NCBI RefSeq assembly: GCF_024170465.1
Contig: NZ_JALJYF010000001.1
Coordinates: 806,001-870,000, forward strand
Direction of reading: 5' to 3'
From: Natronospira proteinivora
Lineage (GTDB): Bacteria; Pseudomonadota; Gammaproteobacteria; Natronospirales; Natronospiraceae
Length of the DNA: 64,000 nt
The translations under genes were made by a program, and so were the position numbers. This document shows positions 9,745-19,575 of this stretch, piece by piece. The notes under the pieces were generated by a model, which saw only the letters and a program-made list of their open reading frames with translations, was not told where the DNA came from and searched no databases. Position 1 is the first letter of the stretch; each line of letters starts with the position of its first letter.

Positions 9745-10503
9745 TTACTTGTCGCCCTTGAGTTTCTTCATTAGCGGTTCGATCACATCCATGGGCAGGG
9801 GGAATACAATGGTGGAGCTCTTCTCGCCGGCCACATCGGTGAGGGTCTGCAGATAACGCAGCTGCAGAGCCTGGGGGTTGGTGACCAGTTGATCGGCAGC
9901 CTGAACCAGTTGCTCGGCCGCCTGCTGCTCACCCTGGGCGTGGATGACCTTGGCCCGCCGGTTACGCTCGGCTTCTGCCTGCTTGGCGATGGCCCGAATC
10001 ATGCTTTCGTCAATATCCACATGCTTGATTTCGACGTTGGTCACCTTGATGCCCCAGGCATCGGTGTGTTCGTCCAATATCTCCTGGATATCAGAGTTCA
10101 ATTTGTCCCGCTCGGCCAGCATCTCATCGAGATCATGTTTGCCCAGCACGGAACGCAGGGTGGTCTGGGCCAGCTGGCTGGTGGCATCAAATACATTGGC
10201 CACCTGAATCACGGCCTTCTCAGGATCGATAATACGGAAGTAGATCACCGCATTGACCTTAACGGAGACATTGTCCCGAGAGATCACATCCTGGCTCGGA
10301 ACATCCAGAACAATGGTTCGCAGATCCACCTTGACCATTTCCTGAATGAGAGGGATGACGATGATCAGGCCAGGCCCCTTTACCTTGTAGAACCGGCCAA
10401 GCATGAAGATCACGCCACGCTCGTATTCGTTCAGAATCTTGAACATGCTCACCAGAAGCAGGACGATGATCCCGACAATGGTGAGAAGAATATAGGTACC
10501 CAT
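9745..10503 (-). CDS. Slipin (stomatin/prohibitin, SPFH family)
   Basis: Membrane-organising SPFH protein of 252 residues. It has an N-terminal hydrophobic helix (about 3-20), then [12 protein letters not shown], the SPFH core ([26 protein letters not shown]), and a coiled C-terminus rich in Ala/Glu/Arg ([18 protein letters not shown]). I chose the ATG at 10503 because GGGAGCGG lies just upstream and the homologous region begins there; the longer frame to 10713 runs into the NfeD gene. It lies downstream of the NfeD gene in the same direction, the classical nfeD/slipin pair in which the NfeD protease cleaves the slipin C-terminus (known from archaeal homologues). Confidence 0.93.
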   Translation of the reverse strand: MGTYILLTIVGIIVLLLVSMFKILNEYERGVIFMLGRFYKVKGPGLIIVIPLIQEMVKVDLRTIVLDVPSQDVISRDNVSVKVNAVIYFRIIDPEKAVIQVANVFDATSQLAQTTLRSVLGKHDLDEMLAERDKLNSDIQEILDEHTDAWGIKVTNVEIKHVDIDESMIRAIAKQAEAERNRRAKVIHAQGEQQAAEQLVQAADQLVTNPQALQLRYLQTLTDVAGEKSSTIVFPLPMDVIEPLMKKLKGDK

Positions 10504-10543
10504 GATCCGCTCCCGTTGAGTCCGAGTCGTACAGTCTAGTGTT

Positions 10544-11941
10544 TCAATTCTGGTCTTCGTTATCCAGAGGTTCCACCTGGAGGACGAGACCGTCAATGTC
10601 GACCACCCGAAGTTTATCACCCTTGGAAACCGGTCGGCTGCTTCGGCCTCGCCAGATTTCACTGCGGACCCAGATTTGCCCGCTTTCGGTGAAATCTTCC
10701 CGGGCTGTGGCAATCAGGCCAATCATCTCCTCGTGTCCACTTACCACGGGAGACTGCCTCGCTCGCAGAGCAAAACCAATAATGGAAAAGGTCAGCAAGC
10801 CGCCGATGATACTGACGGTGGCAATTAGGGGTAAGGGGATGCCAAAGCCGGGTACATCCGTATCCATGAGAATAATCGATCCGATGACAAAGGAGATAAG
10901 CCCACCAATCCCCAGGATACCAAAGCTGGGTACAAAGGCCTCGCTGATTATCAATGCAAGACCCAGGGCAATGAGCGCGAAGCCGGCATAATTGACCGGC
11001 AATACCTGAAAGGCGAACAGTGCCAGGAGAAGACAGATGGCCCCGACAACGCCGGGTACGATGGCTCCTGGGTTGTAGCCTTCGAAGATCAGTCCGTAAA
11101 TGCCGATCAGCATCAAGAGATAAGCCACAGTGGGGTTTGTCAGGACACTGAGCAGTTCGGTGCGCCAGTCCGGGTCCTGGCGTTCCAGGGAGAGGTTTTC
11201 GGTATTGAGGCGGATGGTGCCCACCTCGGTGTCGACTTCCATTCCATGAACCTGGCTCAGCAGATCGTCCAGATCAGTGGCCACAATATCGATGACGTTC
11301 TCTTCCAGGGCTTCCCGGGAATTGAGTGTGGCGGCTTCACGGACCGCACGCTCGGCCCAGTCGGCGTTACGGCCGCGTTGCTCGGCCAGACTGCGAATAT
11401 AGCTGACCGCGTCATTAATGGCCTTGCGTTCGGCATCGCCCTGGGGTTCCGGCGCATCCTCCTCACCGTTTTCCTCTTCGGCGTCTTCGGGATCCATGGG
11501 GGCGCCACCGATCTGGACCGGGGTGGCTGCGCCCAGGGAAGTGGCCGGCGCCATCGCCGCCACGTGGCTGGCATACATGATGAACGTGCCGGCGCTGGCG
11601 GCCCGGGAGCCGGAAGGAGAGACATAGACCACTACCGGCACCCGGGAGGAGAGAATGGCCTTATTGATCTCCCTAGTGGTATCCACCAGGCCGCCTGGTG
11701 TGTCCATCTCGATGATGATCAGGTGCTGATTGTCGTCTCCAGCATTGCTAATGCTCCGGCGCAAGTAGTCCAGGGTGGCGGGGCCGATGGCGCCATCGAC
11801 ACGCAGGATAACCCCCTGGCCGCCTTCGCTCTGGGCCTGGACATTACTGCTATCATCTTGGGCCAGGAGGGCCGGACCCGAGATGAGTAGTATCCCCAGC
11901 AGGATGCAGACGAGCGCTGTGATGAATCGTATGCTTGTCAT
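10544..11941 (-). CDS. NfeD family membrane serine protease (ClpP-like)
   Basis: Long-form NfeD protein of 465 residues. A signal peptide or anchor lies at about 5-27. A ClpP-fold protease domain follows with [10 protein letters not shown] (78-84 region), [11 protein letters not shown] carrying the likely nucleophile Ser116, and [15 protein letters not shown] with the likely general base Lys173. The Ser/Lys dyad assignment follows archaeal NfeD proteases. A strongly acidic insert (about 149-170) precedes the Lys. Four or more C-terminal membrane helices (about 245-370) are followed by an OB-fold NfeD domain (about 385-460). It is the first gene of the minus-strand pair with slipin. Its start is divergent from, and close to, the patatin gene. 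Confidence 0.93.
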   Translation of the reverse strand: MTSIRFITALVCILLGILLISGPALLAQDDSSNVQAQSEGGQGVILRVDGAIGPATLDYLRRSISNAGDDNQHLIIIEMDTPGGLVDTTREINKAILSSRVPVVVYVSPSGSRAASAGTFIMYASHVAAMAPATSLGAATPVQIGGAPMDPEDAEEENGEEDAPEPQGDAERKAINDAVSYIRSLAEQRGRNADWAERAVREAATLNSREALEENVIDIVATDLDDLLSQVHGMEVDTEVGTIRLNTENLSLERQDPDWRTELLSVLTNPTVAYLLMLIGIYGLIFEGYNPGAIVPGVVGAICLLLALFAFQVLPVNYAGFALIALGLALIISEAFVPSFGILGIGGLISFVIGSIILMDTDVPGFGIPLPLIATVSIIGGLLTFSIIGFALRARQSPVVSGHEEMIGLIATAREDFTESGQIWVRSEIWRGRSSRPVSKGDKLRVVDIDGLVLQVEPLDNEDQN

Positions 11942-11997
11942 CGTTGATTTCTATTCTGTCGCCATCACGACTCCATCAAAGCACATGGAAGAAGACA

Positions 11998-14313
11998 ATG
12001 AAAGCCCCCTATCTGCCCCGCCTTCTGAATAGGCTTGCTTCTACCCCTGGCTTGGGATGCTGGCTGATTCCTTTTTGCGGCTTGTTGCTGCTGTTCCCGG
12101 CAATAGCCCTGGGGGATCCGGCCCTGGAGGGTGATCGGGATTCCAGCTCTGCATCGGCCGAACGACCGCGGATTGGATTGGTTCTTAGCGGCGGTGGCGC
12201 CCGGGGCGGTGCCCATTTGGGGGTATTGCGGGTACTGGAGGAGCTGGAAGTGCCGGTGGACGTGGTGGTGGGCACCAGTGGTGGGGCCATTGTTGGGGGC
12301 TTGTATGCCAGCGGTTGGTCTCCGGATGAAATCGAGACGTGGCTTCGGGAAATGGATTGGGACACGGCCCTGTCCGATCGATTGCCTCGACGATCACTCG
12401 CCTACCGGGCCAAGGAGGATGATGAGCGTTTCCTCTTTGATTTGGAGGTGAGCTGGGCCGATGGTGTATTACACCTGCCTCAGGGCCTGATTGAGGGCCG
12501 GAACCTGGCCTTTCTTCTGGAACAGGCCTCCCTGAGAACAGCGGATGTCCGGGATTTCAACGACTTGCCCATTCCCTTCCGGGCCGTGGCAACGGATCTG
12601 GAGTCCGGCAGCAAGAAGGTGCTGGACTCGGGGCGTCTCTCCAAAGCCATTCGGGCCAGCATGTCCGTCCCGGGCGTATTTGCGCCAGTTCTGGTGGATG
12701 ACCATCTTTTGGTGGACGGGGGACTGGTGGAGAACCTCCCGGTTGAAACGGCCCTGGATGAAGGAGCGGATATCATCATCGCGGTGAATGTGGGTTCCCC
12801 TCTGCAGGAGCGAAGCGAGCTGAACGATATCTTTGCTCTCTCGGTTCAGGTGACGACCCTGGTTTTACACAACAATCTGCAACGGGCACTGGGTTTGCTG
12901 GCGGAATCCGATATTCTCATCGAACCGGAGCTGGATGGCCTGAACGCCCAGGATTTCCATCGGGCGGCCGACGCCGCAGCCGCCGGGGAGAGGGCGGCCT
13001 GGGACAAGCATCTGGCTTTGCGGGGGCTGGGCATTGCTACCTCGGACCATCAGCGCTTTCTGGAGGACCAGCGTCTGGATCCGGATGATTTCGGTGAGGT
13101 TTATGCCATTGAGTTTCGCGGATTGCGGCGGCTGTCGGTACGGCGCTTGGAGGCCCTGATGGAAACCCGGGAAGGCGAGCCGCTGGCCCTGAATGTCTTG
13201 CAGGGGGATATTAGCCGCTTGCAGCAGCTGGGGGAAATCGAGAGTGTCGATTTCCGAGTGGATAGTCGGGACAATGACTCGAAACTGATCCTGGACGTGG
13301 TGGAACGGGATCAGGGCCCCCACCATCTTCGTCTGGGTCTGGAAATGTTTGATGATTTTGATGGTGGGGCCCATTACAACCTGCGTATTGGGCATACCCG
13401 GCCGAGTATCAATCGCCTAGGTGCCGAATGGCGAAATGAAGTCCAATTGGGACAAATGCGCGCGATTCGGACAGAGTTCTTTCAACCATTGTCGCCAGCC
13501 GGGCGTTTTTTTCTCTCCGGCCTGCTTTCCCACGAAGCATCCGTTATCTCCGCCTTCGATGATGGTGATCGGCTGGCTGATATCAGTACGCGAAATTCCC
13601 GGGCGGGGATGGATGCTGGGCTTCGTTTCGGGGCTCACGGGGAGGCCCGACTGGGGGCATGGCGAGTGCGCCAGACCAACGAGGCCCGAATCGGCCAGGC
13701 TGGCATGGACGGGGAAGCTCTCTATTTGAGCGGTAATCGCCTGTTGCTGCGTTATGACAGGCTGGATCATGCGGAATGGCCGAGTGAGGGGCAGTTCTTT
13801 GAAGGCCACCTGGAACAGGCCGCCGAGTCCATGGGCAGTGATCGGGAATTCCGGCGGGAATCGGCACAGCTGGCCCATTTCTGGAAGCGTGAGCAACATC
13901 GTTTCATGCTGGCCGGGGAATGGGGGCAGGGTGATCGCCCCCTTGGGTTTCAGCAGCAATTCCCCCTGGGTGGGCCCACCTCGCTGAGTGGTTATCGAAG
14001 TGGTGAGTTGCGGGCAGACCGGGTGGCCGGTTTGCGTGCGGTGTGGTTTCGTCAAATGGGAGCCCCGGAACTGGGTTCCGGGGCAGGGGCATTCTATGCC
14101 GGCGCCGGCATAGCCGCCGGGGCGGGCTGGGACCACGGCCAGGGCACCCCCAGTGATGAGATCGCTTATGGCGGCAAGCTGTTTATGGGGGCAGCCACCC
14201 CACTGGGACCAATTCTCTTTGGCGCCGCCCAGTCAGACAAGGGGAAACGAGAGTTCTTTTTGACCCTGGGCTTGCCCATTCACCGGCCCCGGCCGCAGTC
14301 CTGGCCATGGTAG
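11998..14313 (+). CDS. Patatin-like phospholipase with POTRA and Omp85 barrel (PlpD type)
   Basis: Type Vd-like secreted phospholipase of 771 residues. A signal peptide (about 20-39) is followed by a patatin domain: oxyanion loop SGGGARGG (64-71), nucleophile elbow GTSGG with Ser94, and the Asp240-Gly-Gly of the catalytic dyad. A POTRA-like segment (VYAIEFRGLRRLSVRRLEAL) and an Omp85-family beta barrel to the C-terminus follow, containing GGPTSLSGYRSGEL. The predicted role is lipolysis at or beyond the outer membrane, by analogy with P. aeruginosa PlpD. I chose ATG 11998 because GGAAGAAG precedes it; an in-frame upstream ATG at 11935 would overlap the divergent NfeD gene. Confidence 0.92.
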   Translation: MKAPYLPRLLNRLASTPGLGCWLIPFCGLLLLFPAIALGDPALEGDRDSSSASAERPRIGLVLSGGGARGGAHLGVLRVLEELEVPVDVVVGTSGGAIVGGLYASGWSPDEIETWLREMDWDTALSDRLPRRSLAYRAKEDDERFLFDLEVSWADGVLHLPQGLIEGRNLAFLLEQASLRTADVRDFNDLPIPFRAVATDLESGSKKVLDSGRLSKAIRASMSVPGVFAPVLVDDHLLVDGGLVENLPVETALDEGADIIIAVNVGSPLQERSELNDIFALSVQVTTLVLHNNLQRALGLLAESDILIEPELDGLNAQDFHRAADAAAAGERAAWDKHLALRGLGIATSDHQRFLEDQRLDPDDFGEVYAIEFRGLRRLSVRRLEALMETREGEPLALNVLQGDISRLQQLGEIESVDFRVDSRDNDSKLILDVVERDQGPHHLRLGLEMFDDFDGGAHYNLRIGHTRPSINRLGAEWRNEVQLGQMRAIRTEFFQPLSPAGRFFLSGLLSHEASVISAFDDGDRLADISTRNSRAGMDAGLRFGAHGEARLGAWRVRQTNEARIGQAGMDGEALYLSGNRLLLRYDRLDHAEWPSEGQFFEGHLEQAAESMGSDREFRRESAQLAHFWKREQHRFMLAGEWGQGDRPLGFQQQFPLGGPTSLSGYRSGELRADRVAGLRAVWFRQMGAPELGSGAGAFYAGAGIAAGAGWDHGQGTPSDEIAYGGKLFMGAATPLGPILFGAAQSDKGKREFFLTLGLPIHRPRPQSWPW

Positions 14314-14372
14314 GATTCCGGACCCGGCGGTAAATCAAATTTGTGATATCGGTTGCTCAGGAGGTGTAAAGG

Positions 14373-14891
14373 GTGAATCAGCCAACGGCTCAGGAAAGCG
14401 GTGCTCATGACGGTATTCGAATCATTACCACCGGTGGGACCATCGACAAGATCTATTTTGATGCCCGCAGTCAGTTTGAGGTGGGGGATCCGGTTATCGG
14501 TCATGTACTGGAAGAGGCCTTGGTGAAGCACCCCTGGACCGTTCAGGAATTGATGCAGAAAGACAGTCTCGAGATCGATGACGCGGACCGTTTGAGGATT
14601 CGGGAAGCCGTTCAGTCCGCGCCGGAAAAACGGATTCTGATTACCCATGGTACTGATACCATGGCCAAGACGGCTGAGGCCATCGCCGAGACTGGAGATC
14701 GTACGGTGGTGCTCACTGGTTCCCTGAGTCCGGCCCGTTTCCGCTCCAGTGATGCGATTTTCAATATTGGTGCCGCCTTTGCCGCGACCCAGTGCCTGCC
14801 GGCTGGAACCTGGTTGTTCATGAATGGACAGGTTTTCAAGGCCGGGGATGTGAAGAAGAACCTGGACAGCAATTGCTTTGAAGCCTTGTGA
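14373..14891 (+). CDS. Single-domain asparaginase-like protein
   Basis: The 172 residues correspond only to the N-terminal domain of the asparaginase/glutaminase family. It keeps the first Thr motif IITTGGTIDKIYFD (Thr23 equivalent) and the second motif ITHGTDTMAKTA. Classical enzymes have about 330 residues with a second domain that completes the active site, so this short form either dimerises differently or has another role. I see no frameshifted second domain downstream: 14892-15029 holds only the intergenic hairpin. The GTG start is supported by CAGGAGGTG 6 nt upstream. It is convergent with the ATP-grasp gene. Confidence 0.82.
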   Translation: MNQPTAQESGAHDGIRIITTGGTIDKIYFDARSQFEVGDPVIGHVLEEALVKHPWTVQELMQKDSLEIDDADRLRIREAVQSAPEKRILITHGTDTMAKTAEAIAETGDRTVVLTGSLSPARFRSSDAIFNIGAAFAATQCLPAGTWLFMNGQVFKAGDVKKNLDSNCFEAL

Positions 14892-14995
14892 CAGCTTGGG
14901 GAAATCGAAGGGGAGGGGGATGGGCAGCACTGACCTAGCCAGGCTGGGAGGCTATCACCACTAGGGAGGATCCTTAAGGCGTATCTCATGAAGAA

Positions 14996-15022
14996 GCCGG
15001 CCGGGCCCCAGACCCGGCCGGC
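14996..15022 (-). terminator. GC-rich hairpin, probable terminator of the ATP-grasp gene
   Basis: A perfect 10-bp stem GCCGGCCGGG (14996-15005) / CCCGGCCGGC (15013-15022) with a 7-nt loop lies just past the stop of the minus-strand gene. On that strand it is followed by TTCTT. The short T-run makes it a weaker intrinsic terminator than the others in the window. Confidence 0.7.
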
Positions 15023-15029
15023 ATTGAGC

Positions 15030-16256
15030 TTATTGATAGTAATCCAGGTCTTCCTGCTTCTTGAGAAGATCCCGCAGCTTGATGGGGTCGTCACCGAAGA
15101 AATACACCAGCCCCCAGTGGGTACCAAAGGCCGTCCGTTTGGTGACCGTGTTTTCCAAAGGCTGAGCCAGGTCGTTCCACTCGTAATAGGGGTGGTTTTC
15201 GGTCTCTTCTGGAATGTTCAGCTGGCTGACCACGCGGCGACGCGGATAGACCCCGAAGCAGCCGGCATAGCCCTTGGCGTCCACCACTTCCCGGGGAAAG
15301 AAGGCGTTGACCTCTTCCTCGGTGCTCTTGGGATCAAAACACAGCACCATGGCTTGGTAGGCATTGAAGCCATAGGCCCGTTCCAGTAGCTCAAACACTT
15401 TGAACCCCGGCGGCCGGTAAGCTACCTCTCCGAAATACATGGTGCCGTCACTGGTAACGAAGTATTCCGGATGGATGAAGCCGAACTGGATGTCGAAGGT
15501 CTTGATCAGTTTCTCGATCTCTCGACGAATACCTTCGCGCCAGCTTTCCAGTTCCTTGGTGGCCGGCACGAAGACTGAATAACCCAGGGTGACGTATTCG
15601 GAGATGTTGAGGAACTTGATCTTGCCATCGTGAATCCAAGCTTCCACCGCGAATTCCCAACCATCCAGGTGGCTTTCCATGAGCACCGGGAATTCTTCCT
15701 CGGGAATCAGGTCCACCTCATCCGGCGTACGGATGACCCGGTGCCCCAGGCAGCCGGCCTTGTCGAAGGCCTTGAGATGAATGGGATCGTTGGGATCCCC
15801 ATCCAGTTTCAGCAGGGTCTGGTTGACCCGCTTGAGGAAACGGATCACATCTTCCCGATCATGGGCCTCTTCAAAGATACCCACCCGAATACCCCCAAGC
15901 TGGGCACGGCGCTTCATCAGCGCTTTGTCCCGCATGAGAATGGCCTGGCCATAGAGGCGAGGGTTATCCATTAGAACCGAGTTGATGGCCCCGGCCCATT
16001 CCACGGTTTCCTCGAATAATGGAATCGCCACATCCACCCCCATTTCCTTCAGGGTTTGGGCGATCTCCATGGAACGGTCGTTGAGACGCTCGAAGTCCCA
16101 AGGGGTGTAGGGAATGTCGTGCTTCTCGCAGTATTCTTCGGCCCAGGGGGGAGCAACCACCACATAGCGTCGGTCGAAGTTGTCCAGTGCTTCGATGGCG
16201 TTGAGACTCCAGCCGAGCAGGGCCACGTAGCCCTTATTTGGGTCCTTCTCTGCCAT
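15030..16256 (-). CDS. ATP-grasp domain protein
   Basis: Protein of 408 residues with an ATP-grasp fold like biotin carboxylase and carbamoyl-phosphate synthase domains. It has an N-terminal Rossmann-like segment (YVALLGWSLNAIEAL), a central lysine-containing region (RDKALMKRRAQLGG), a beta-strand lid (FPVLMESHLDGWEFAVEAWI) and a metal-ligand segment (IHPEYFVTSDGTMYFGEVAYRPPG). Such enzymes ligate a carboxylate to an amine or thiol through an acyl phosphate; the substrate here is not evident. I chose the ATG at 16256 because GGGAGAG lies 6 nt upstream; the open frame extends to 16358 without conservation. It stands alone between two terminators. Confidence 0.8.
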   Translation of the reverse strand: MAEKDPNKGYVALLGWSLNAIEALDNFDRRYVVVAPPWAEEYCEKHDIPYTPWDFERLNDRSMEIAQTLKEMGVDVAIPLFEETVEWAGAINSVLMDNPRLYGQAILMRDKALMKRRAQLGGIRVGIFEEAHDREDVIRFLKRVNQTLLKLDGDPNDPIHLKAFDKAGCLGHRVIRTPDEVDLIPEEEFPVLMESHLDGWEFAVEAWIHDGKIKFLNISEYVTLGYSVFVPATKELESWREGIRREIEKLIKTFDIQFGFIHPEYFVTSDGTMYFGEVAYRPPGFKVFELLERAYGFNAYQAMVLCFDPKSTEEEVNAFFPREVVDAKGYAGCFGVYPRRRVVSQLNIPEETENHPYYEWNDLAQPLENTVTKRTAFGTHWGLVYFFGDDPIKLRDLLKKQEDLDYYQ

Positions 16257-16358
16257 GGGTTCTCTCCCGTGAGAGTGAAATGGGTGCGAAATCGCAGGTG
16301 TGCCATGAGCATACACCTCAAATGGGCCGATTACACAGGCGTCTCTGTCTACCCGCAT

Positions 16359-16387
16359 AAAAAAGGGCCCGTCGTGGACGAGCCCTT
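16359..16387 (-). terminator. Rho-independent terminator of the aldehyde dehydrogenase gene
   Basis: On the minus strand an 11-bp stem AAGGGCTCGTC / GACGGGCCCTT (one G-T pair, 3-nt loop) is followed by six Ts. It lies 24 nt past the ALDH stop and upstream of the ATP-grasp gene, separating the two. Confidence 0.9.
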
Positions 16388-16410
16388 TATTACGCCATTA
16401 TCCTTCAAAA

Positions 16411-17952
16411 TCAGCCCAGATCGAATTTGATCCCCTGGGCCAGAGGCAGGTCGCTGCCGTAATTGACCGTATTGGTCTGGCGGCGCATGTACTGCTTCCA
16501 AGCGTCAGAGCCGGACTCTCGGCCGCCGCCGGTGTCTTTCTCGCCCCCGAAGGCACCACCAATTTCAGCACCGGATGTGCCGATATTGACATTGGAGATG
16601 CCGCAATCGCTGCCTTCCGCGGAAAGATAGCGCTCGCCATGCTGCAGCTTGTCGGTGAAGATGGCGGAGGAGAGGCCCTGGGGCACATCGTTTTGCATCT
16701 CAATGGCCTCATCCAGGGTCTTGTAAGACATGATGTAGAGGATGGGCGCAAAGGTTTCGGTCTGGACGATCTCCAGATCGTTTCGGGCCTTGACGATGGT
16801 GGGCTCAACGAAATGCCCGTCACCGTCCAGGCGCTTGCCGCCACAGAGGATTTCAGCATCCTTCTCGGAGTCAATCACCTTGATGGCGTTTTCGAAGTTC
16901 TTGACTGCGGTTTCATCGGCCAGGGGCCCCATCAGGGTGTTTTCATCCAGGGGATTGCCGATACGCACGGTCTTGTAGGCATTAACCAGCTTCTCGGTGA
17001 GATCATCCACGATGCTCTCGTGGGCGATCACCCGGCGGGTGGAGGTACAGCGCTGGCCGGCGGTGCCCACCGCACCAAAGGCAATGGCCGGAATGGCCAT
17101 GTCCAGATTGGCGGTCTCGTCCACGATGATGGCGTTGTTGCCCCCGGCCTCGATCAGATAGCGGCCCAGGCGGCTGGCTACGGTGGGCGCTACCTTCTTG
17201 GCCACTTCGCTGGAGCCGGTGAAGGAGAGCAGGTTGATCCGCTCATCGGCCACGAACTTCTCAGCCAGTTCATTGCGATCATCGGTAATCAGGGTGAAGA
17301 TCGCCGGAAAACCATTTTTCTCCAGTACCTCGTTGCAGAGCTTCTGGACGGCCACGGAAATCAGCGGGGTCTTGGGGGAACCTTTCCAGATATTCACATT
17401 GCCACAGACGGCGGAAATGAAGGTGTTCCAGGACCACACCGCCACCGGGAAGTTGAAGGCAGTGATCACGCCCACCACGCCCAGGGGATGCCACTGCTCG
17501 AACAGGCGGTGGTCCGGGCGCTCGGAGTGGGTGGTCATGCCGTAGAGCATGCGGGACTGGCCCAGGGCAAAATCGGCGATGTCGATCATTTCCTGGACTT
17601 CGCCGTCACCTTCCTGCTTGATCTTGCCCATTTCCAGGGAAACCAGGCTGCCCAGGGCGTCCTTGTTCTCGCGCAGTGCCTCGCCCATGAGGCGAATGGC
17701 CTGGCCGCGTTCCGGGGCGGGCAGCTTGCGCCACTCCTTGAACAATTCCCGGGCTTCGCTGACCACGGTCTCGTACTCGGCCTCGGTGGTCACCCGGACC
17801 TTGCCCAGCAGCTCGCCAGTGGCAGGGTTGTAGGACTCGAGAAAGCGACTGTTCTTGTCTTCCAGCCAACCGGATTTGGCCGAATAGGTACCGGCATTTT
17901 CGGCTTCCAGGCCGAAGGCGGCCAGAATGGACTTGGGATCCAGCTTGCTCAT
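16411..17952 (-). CDS. Aldehyde dehydrogenase, ALDH7/aminoadipate-semialdehyde type
   Basis: NAD(P)-dependent aldehyde dehydrogenase of 513 residues. The catalytic cysteine is Cys302 in [10 protein letters not shown] and the general base is Glu268 in LIEAGGNN. The cofactor-binding [18 protein letters not shown] and [11 protein letters not shown] are intact, and the C-terminus has [28 protein letters not shown]. The QRCTSTRR context and this C-terminal motif point to ALDH7 (antiquitin/AmaB), which oxidises 2-aminoadipate semialdehyde in lysine catabolism; substrate assignment is by family only. It starts divergently from the class II DAHP synthase and is monocistronic. Confidence 0.92.
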   Translation of the reverse strand: MSKLDPKSILAAFGLEAENAGTYSAKSGWLEDKNSRFLESYNPATGELLGKVRVTTEAEYETVVSEARELFKEWRKLPAPERGQAIRLMGEALRENKDALGSLVSLEMGKIKQEGDGEVQEMIDIADFALGQSRMLYGMTTHSERPDHRLFEQWHPLGVVGVITAFNFPVAVWSWNTFISAVCGNVNIWKGSPKTPLISVAVQKLCNEVLEKNGFPAIFTLITDDRNELAEKFVADERINLLSFTGSSEVAKKVAPTVASRLGRYLIEAGGNNAIIVDETANLDMAIPAIAFGAVGTAGQRCTSTRRVIAHESIVDDLTEKLVNAYKTVRIGNPLDENTLMGPLADETAVKNFENAIKVIDSEKDAEILCGGKRLDGDGHFVEPTIVKARNDLEIVQTETFAPILYIMSYKTLDEAIEMQNDVPQGLSSAIFTDKLQHGERYLSAEGSDCGISNVNIGTSGAEIGGAFGGEKDTGGGRESGSDAWKQYMRRQTNTVNYGSDLPLAQGIKFDLG

Positions 17953-18045
17953 TTGATTTTCCTCCCGGAAATGCGTTGGAGCGGCGTCCTTGGCGGGTCT
18001 TGCCCCACTTCGCCGATCGCAAAAATAAAGACGGATTCAATCAGG

Positions 18046-18070
18046 TTCGGGAACACCCCTTATTCCCGAA
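18046..18070. promoter_or_regulatory. Inverted repeat between divergent ALDH and DAHP synthase genes
   Basis: TTCGGGAA (18046-18053) and TTCCCGAA (18063-18070) form a perfect 8-bp inverted repeat with a 9-nt spacer. It lies just upstream of the candidate -35 box of the DAHP synthase and 94 nt upstream of the ALDH start, so it may be an operator shared by both genes. The regulator is unknown. Confidence 0.5.
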
Positions 18071-18086
18071 TGATCTGACATGATTC

Positions 18087-18115
18087 TTGTATTGTCTCAA
18101 GAAGACGCTTATAAG
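18087..18115 (+). promoter_or_regulatory. Candidate sigma-70 promoter of the DAHP synthase gene
   Basis: TTGTAT (18087-18092) and TATAAG (18110-18115) are separated by 17 nt and lie 33 nt upstream of the start codon. This was read by eye only. Confidence 0.55.
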
Positions 18116-18147
18116 GCCAGTGGTTAGCACTCTCAACTCGGTGTAAG

Positions 18148-19527
18148 ATGAAGCCCATGGCAACTGATAATCGGACAAATTGGCATCCCGAAAGCTGGCA
18201 GGCCAAGACCGCCGGCCAGCAGCCCCTGTATCGTGATACCGAGGCTGTGAAATCGGTGGTGGATCGGCTCGGGCGTCTGCCGCAGTTGGTGACCCATGGC
18301 GAGGTCGAGGCTCTGAAAAAACAGATCGCCGAGGCCGCCCGGGGTGAACGTTTCCTGCTGCAGGGGGGCGATTGTGCGGAGAGCTTCGATGATTGCACTG
18401 CCGACAATATTGCCAACAAGCTCAAGATCCTCCTACAGATGTCCCTGGTCTTGGTCACGGGCATGCGCAAGCGGGTTACGCGGGTAGGTCGTATAGCAGG
18501 TCAATATGCCAAGCCCCGTTCGGCGGATATGGAAACCCGGGGCGGTCAGACCCTGCCCAGCTATCGGGGAGATCTTATCAACCGCCCCCCGTTTACGCCG
18601 GAGGACCGGGAGCCGGACCCGGAATTGATGTTGCGGGGGTATGAGCGTGCAGCGCTGACCCTGAATCACATTCGTGCATTGGTGGATGGTGGCTTTGCCG
18701 ACCTGCATCATCCCGAGAATTGGGATCTGGATTTCGTTCGTCAATCCCCCATGGAAAAGGAATATCGCGAAATCGTGGATTCGGTTCGCGACTCCCTGCA
18801 ATTCATGGAGACCATTGCCGGCAGTCGGGTCTCCGGCAGCGGTCGGGTGGATTTCTATACCAGTCACGAAGCCCTGCATCTGCTCTACGAGCAGGCTCAG
18901 ACCCACCAGGTGGGTCATGACGGTCGCTGGTACAATATGGCCACCCATTTCCCCTGGATCGGCATGCGCACCGCCGAACTCGATGGTGCCCATGTGGAGT
19001 ATTTCCGGGGTATTGCCAACCCGGTGGCTGTGAAAGTGGGCCCCGGAATGTCTGCCGAGCATCTCAAGGCCTTGATTGAGGTGCTCGACCCGCATGACGA
19101 ACCGGGCCGCTTGACCCTGATTCACCGCCTGGGGGCCAACAAGATCGAGTCGGGCCTGCCGCCCTTGATTGAGGCTGCCCAAGCCACTGGTCGTACCGTG
19201 TTGTGGAGCTGTGACCCCATGCACGGGAATACGGAAAAGACCCAGTCCGGTATCAAGACGCGTCGGGTGGAAAATGTTTTCTCGGAGCTGGAACAAGCCT
19301 TCGATATCCACCAGAAAATGGGCAGTCATCTGGGTGGGGTGCATATCGAGCTGACCGGGGAAAATGTCACTGAGTGCATGGGCGGGGCCAGCGGTCTCAC
19401 CGAGAAGGACCTGGAGCGGGCCTACCGTTCCCAGGTGGATCCGCGCTTGAATTACGACCAGGCGCTGGAGCTGGCCATGCGAGTGGCAGGTTATCGCCTG
19501 CGGAGCAGCAAACACCGCGTTGCCTGA
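18148..19527 (+). CDS. 3-deoxy-7-phosphoheptulonate synthase, class II
   Basis: The first enzyme of the shikimate pathway condenses phosphoenolpyruvate and erythrose 4-phosphate. The 459 residues match the class II (plant/actinobacterial-type) family: WHPESWQAK near the N-terminus, FLLQGGDCAESF with the metal-binding Cys, TRVGRIAGQYAKPRS, LHLLYEQAQT, NPVAVKVGPGM, WSCDPMHGNT and HIELTGENVTECMGG. No class I feature is seen. The start could be 18148 or the ATG at 18157 (MATDNR); neither has a strong ribosome-binding site. A candidate promoter and inverted repeat lie upstream. The convergent RssA-like gene follows. Confidence 0.95.
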   Translation: MKPMATDNRTNWHPESWQAKTAGQQPLYRDTEAVKSVVDRLGRLPQLVTHGEVEALKKQIAEAARGERFLLQGGDCAESFDDCTADNIANKLKILLQMSLVLVTGMRKRVTRVGRIAGQYAKPRSADMETRGGQTLPSYRGDLINRPPFTPEDREPDPELMLRGYERAALTLNHIRALVDGGFADLHHPENWDLDFVRQSPMEKEYREIVDSVRDSLQFMETIAGSRVSGSGRVDFYTSHEALHLLYEQAQTHQVGHDGRWYNMATHFPWIGMRTAELDGAHVEYFRGIANPVAVKVGPGMSAEHLKALIEVLDPHDEPGRLTLIHRLGANKIESGLPPLIEAAQATGRTVLWSCDPMHGNTEKTQSGIKTRRVENVFSELEQAFDIHQKMGSHLGGVHIELTGENVTECMGGASGLTEKDLERAYRSQVDPRLNYDQALELAMRVAGYRLRSSKHRVA

Positions 19528-19575
19528 TGAGCGCTTCCCAATGGGACCGGCTTGCTATTCCTTGGTCGCCGGTGA

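Noticed and set aside
9889-10539. 216-codon plus-strand open frame opposite the slipin gene
   Set aside because: The slipin frame has the SPFH signature; this frame is its complement with no domain.
16639-18078. 479-codon plus-strand open frame over the aldehyde dehydrogenase gene
   Set aside because: Antisense shadow; the minus-strand frame carries intact catalytic Cys and Glu.
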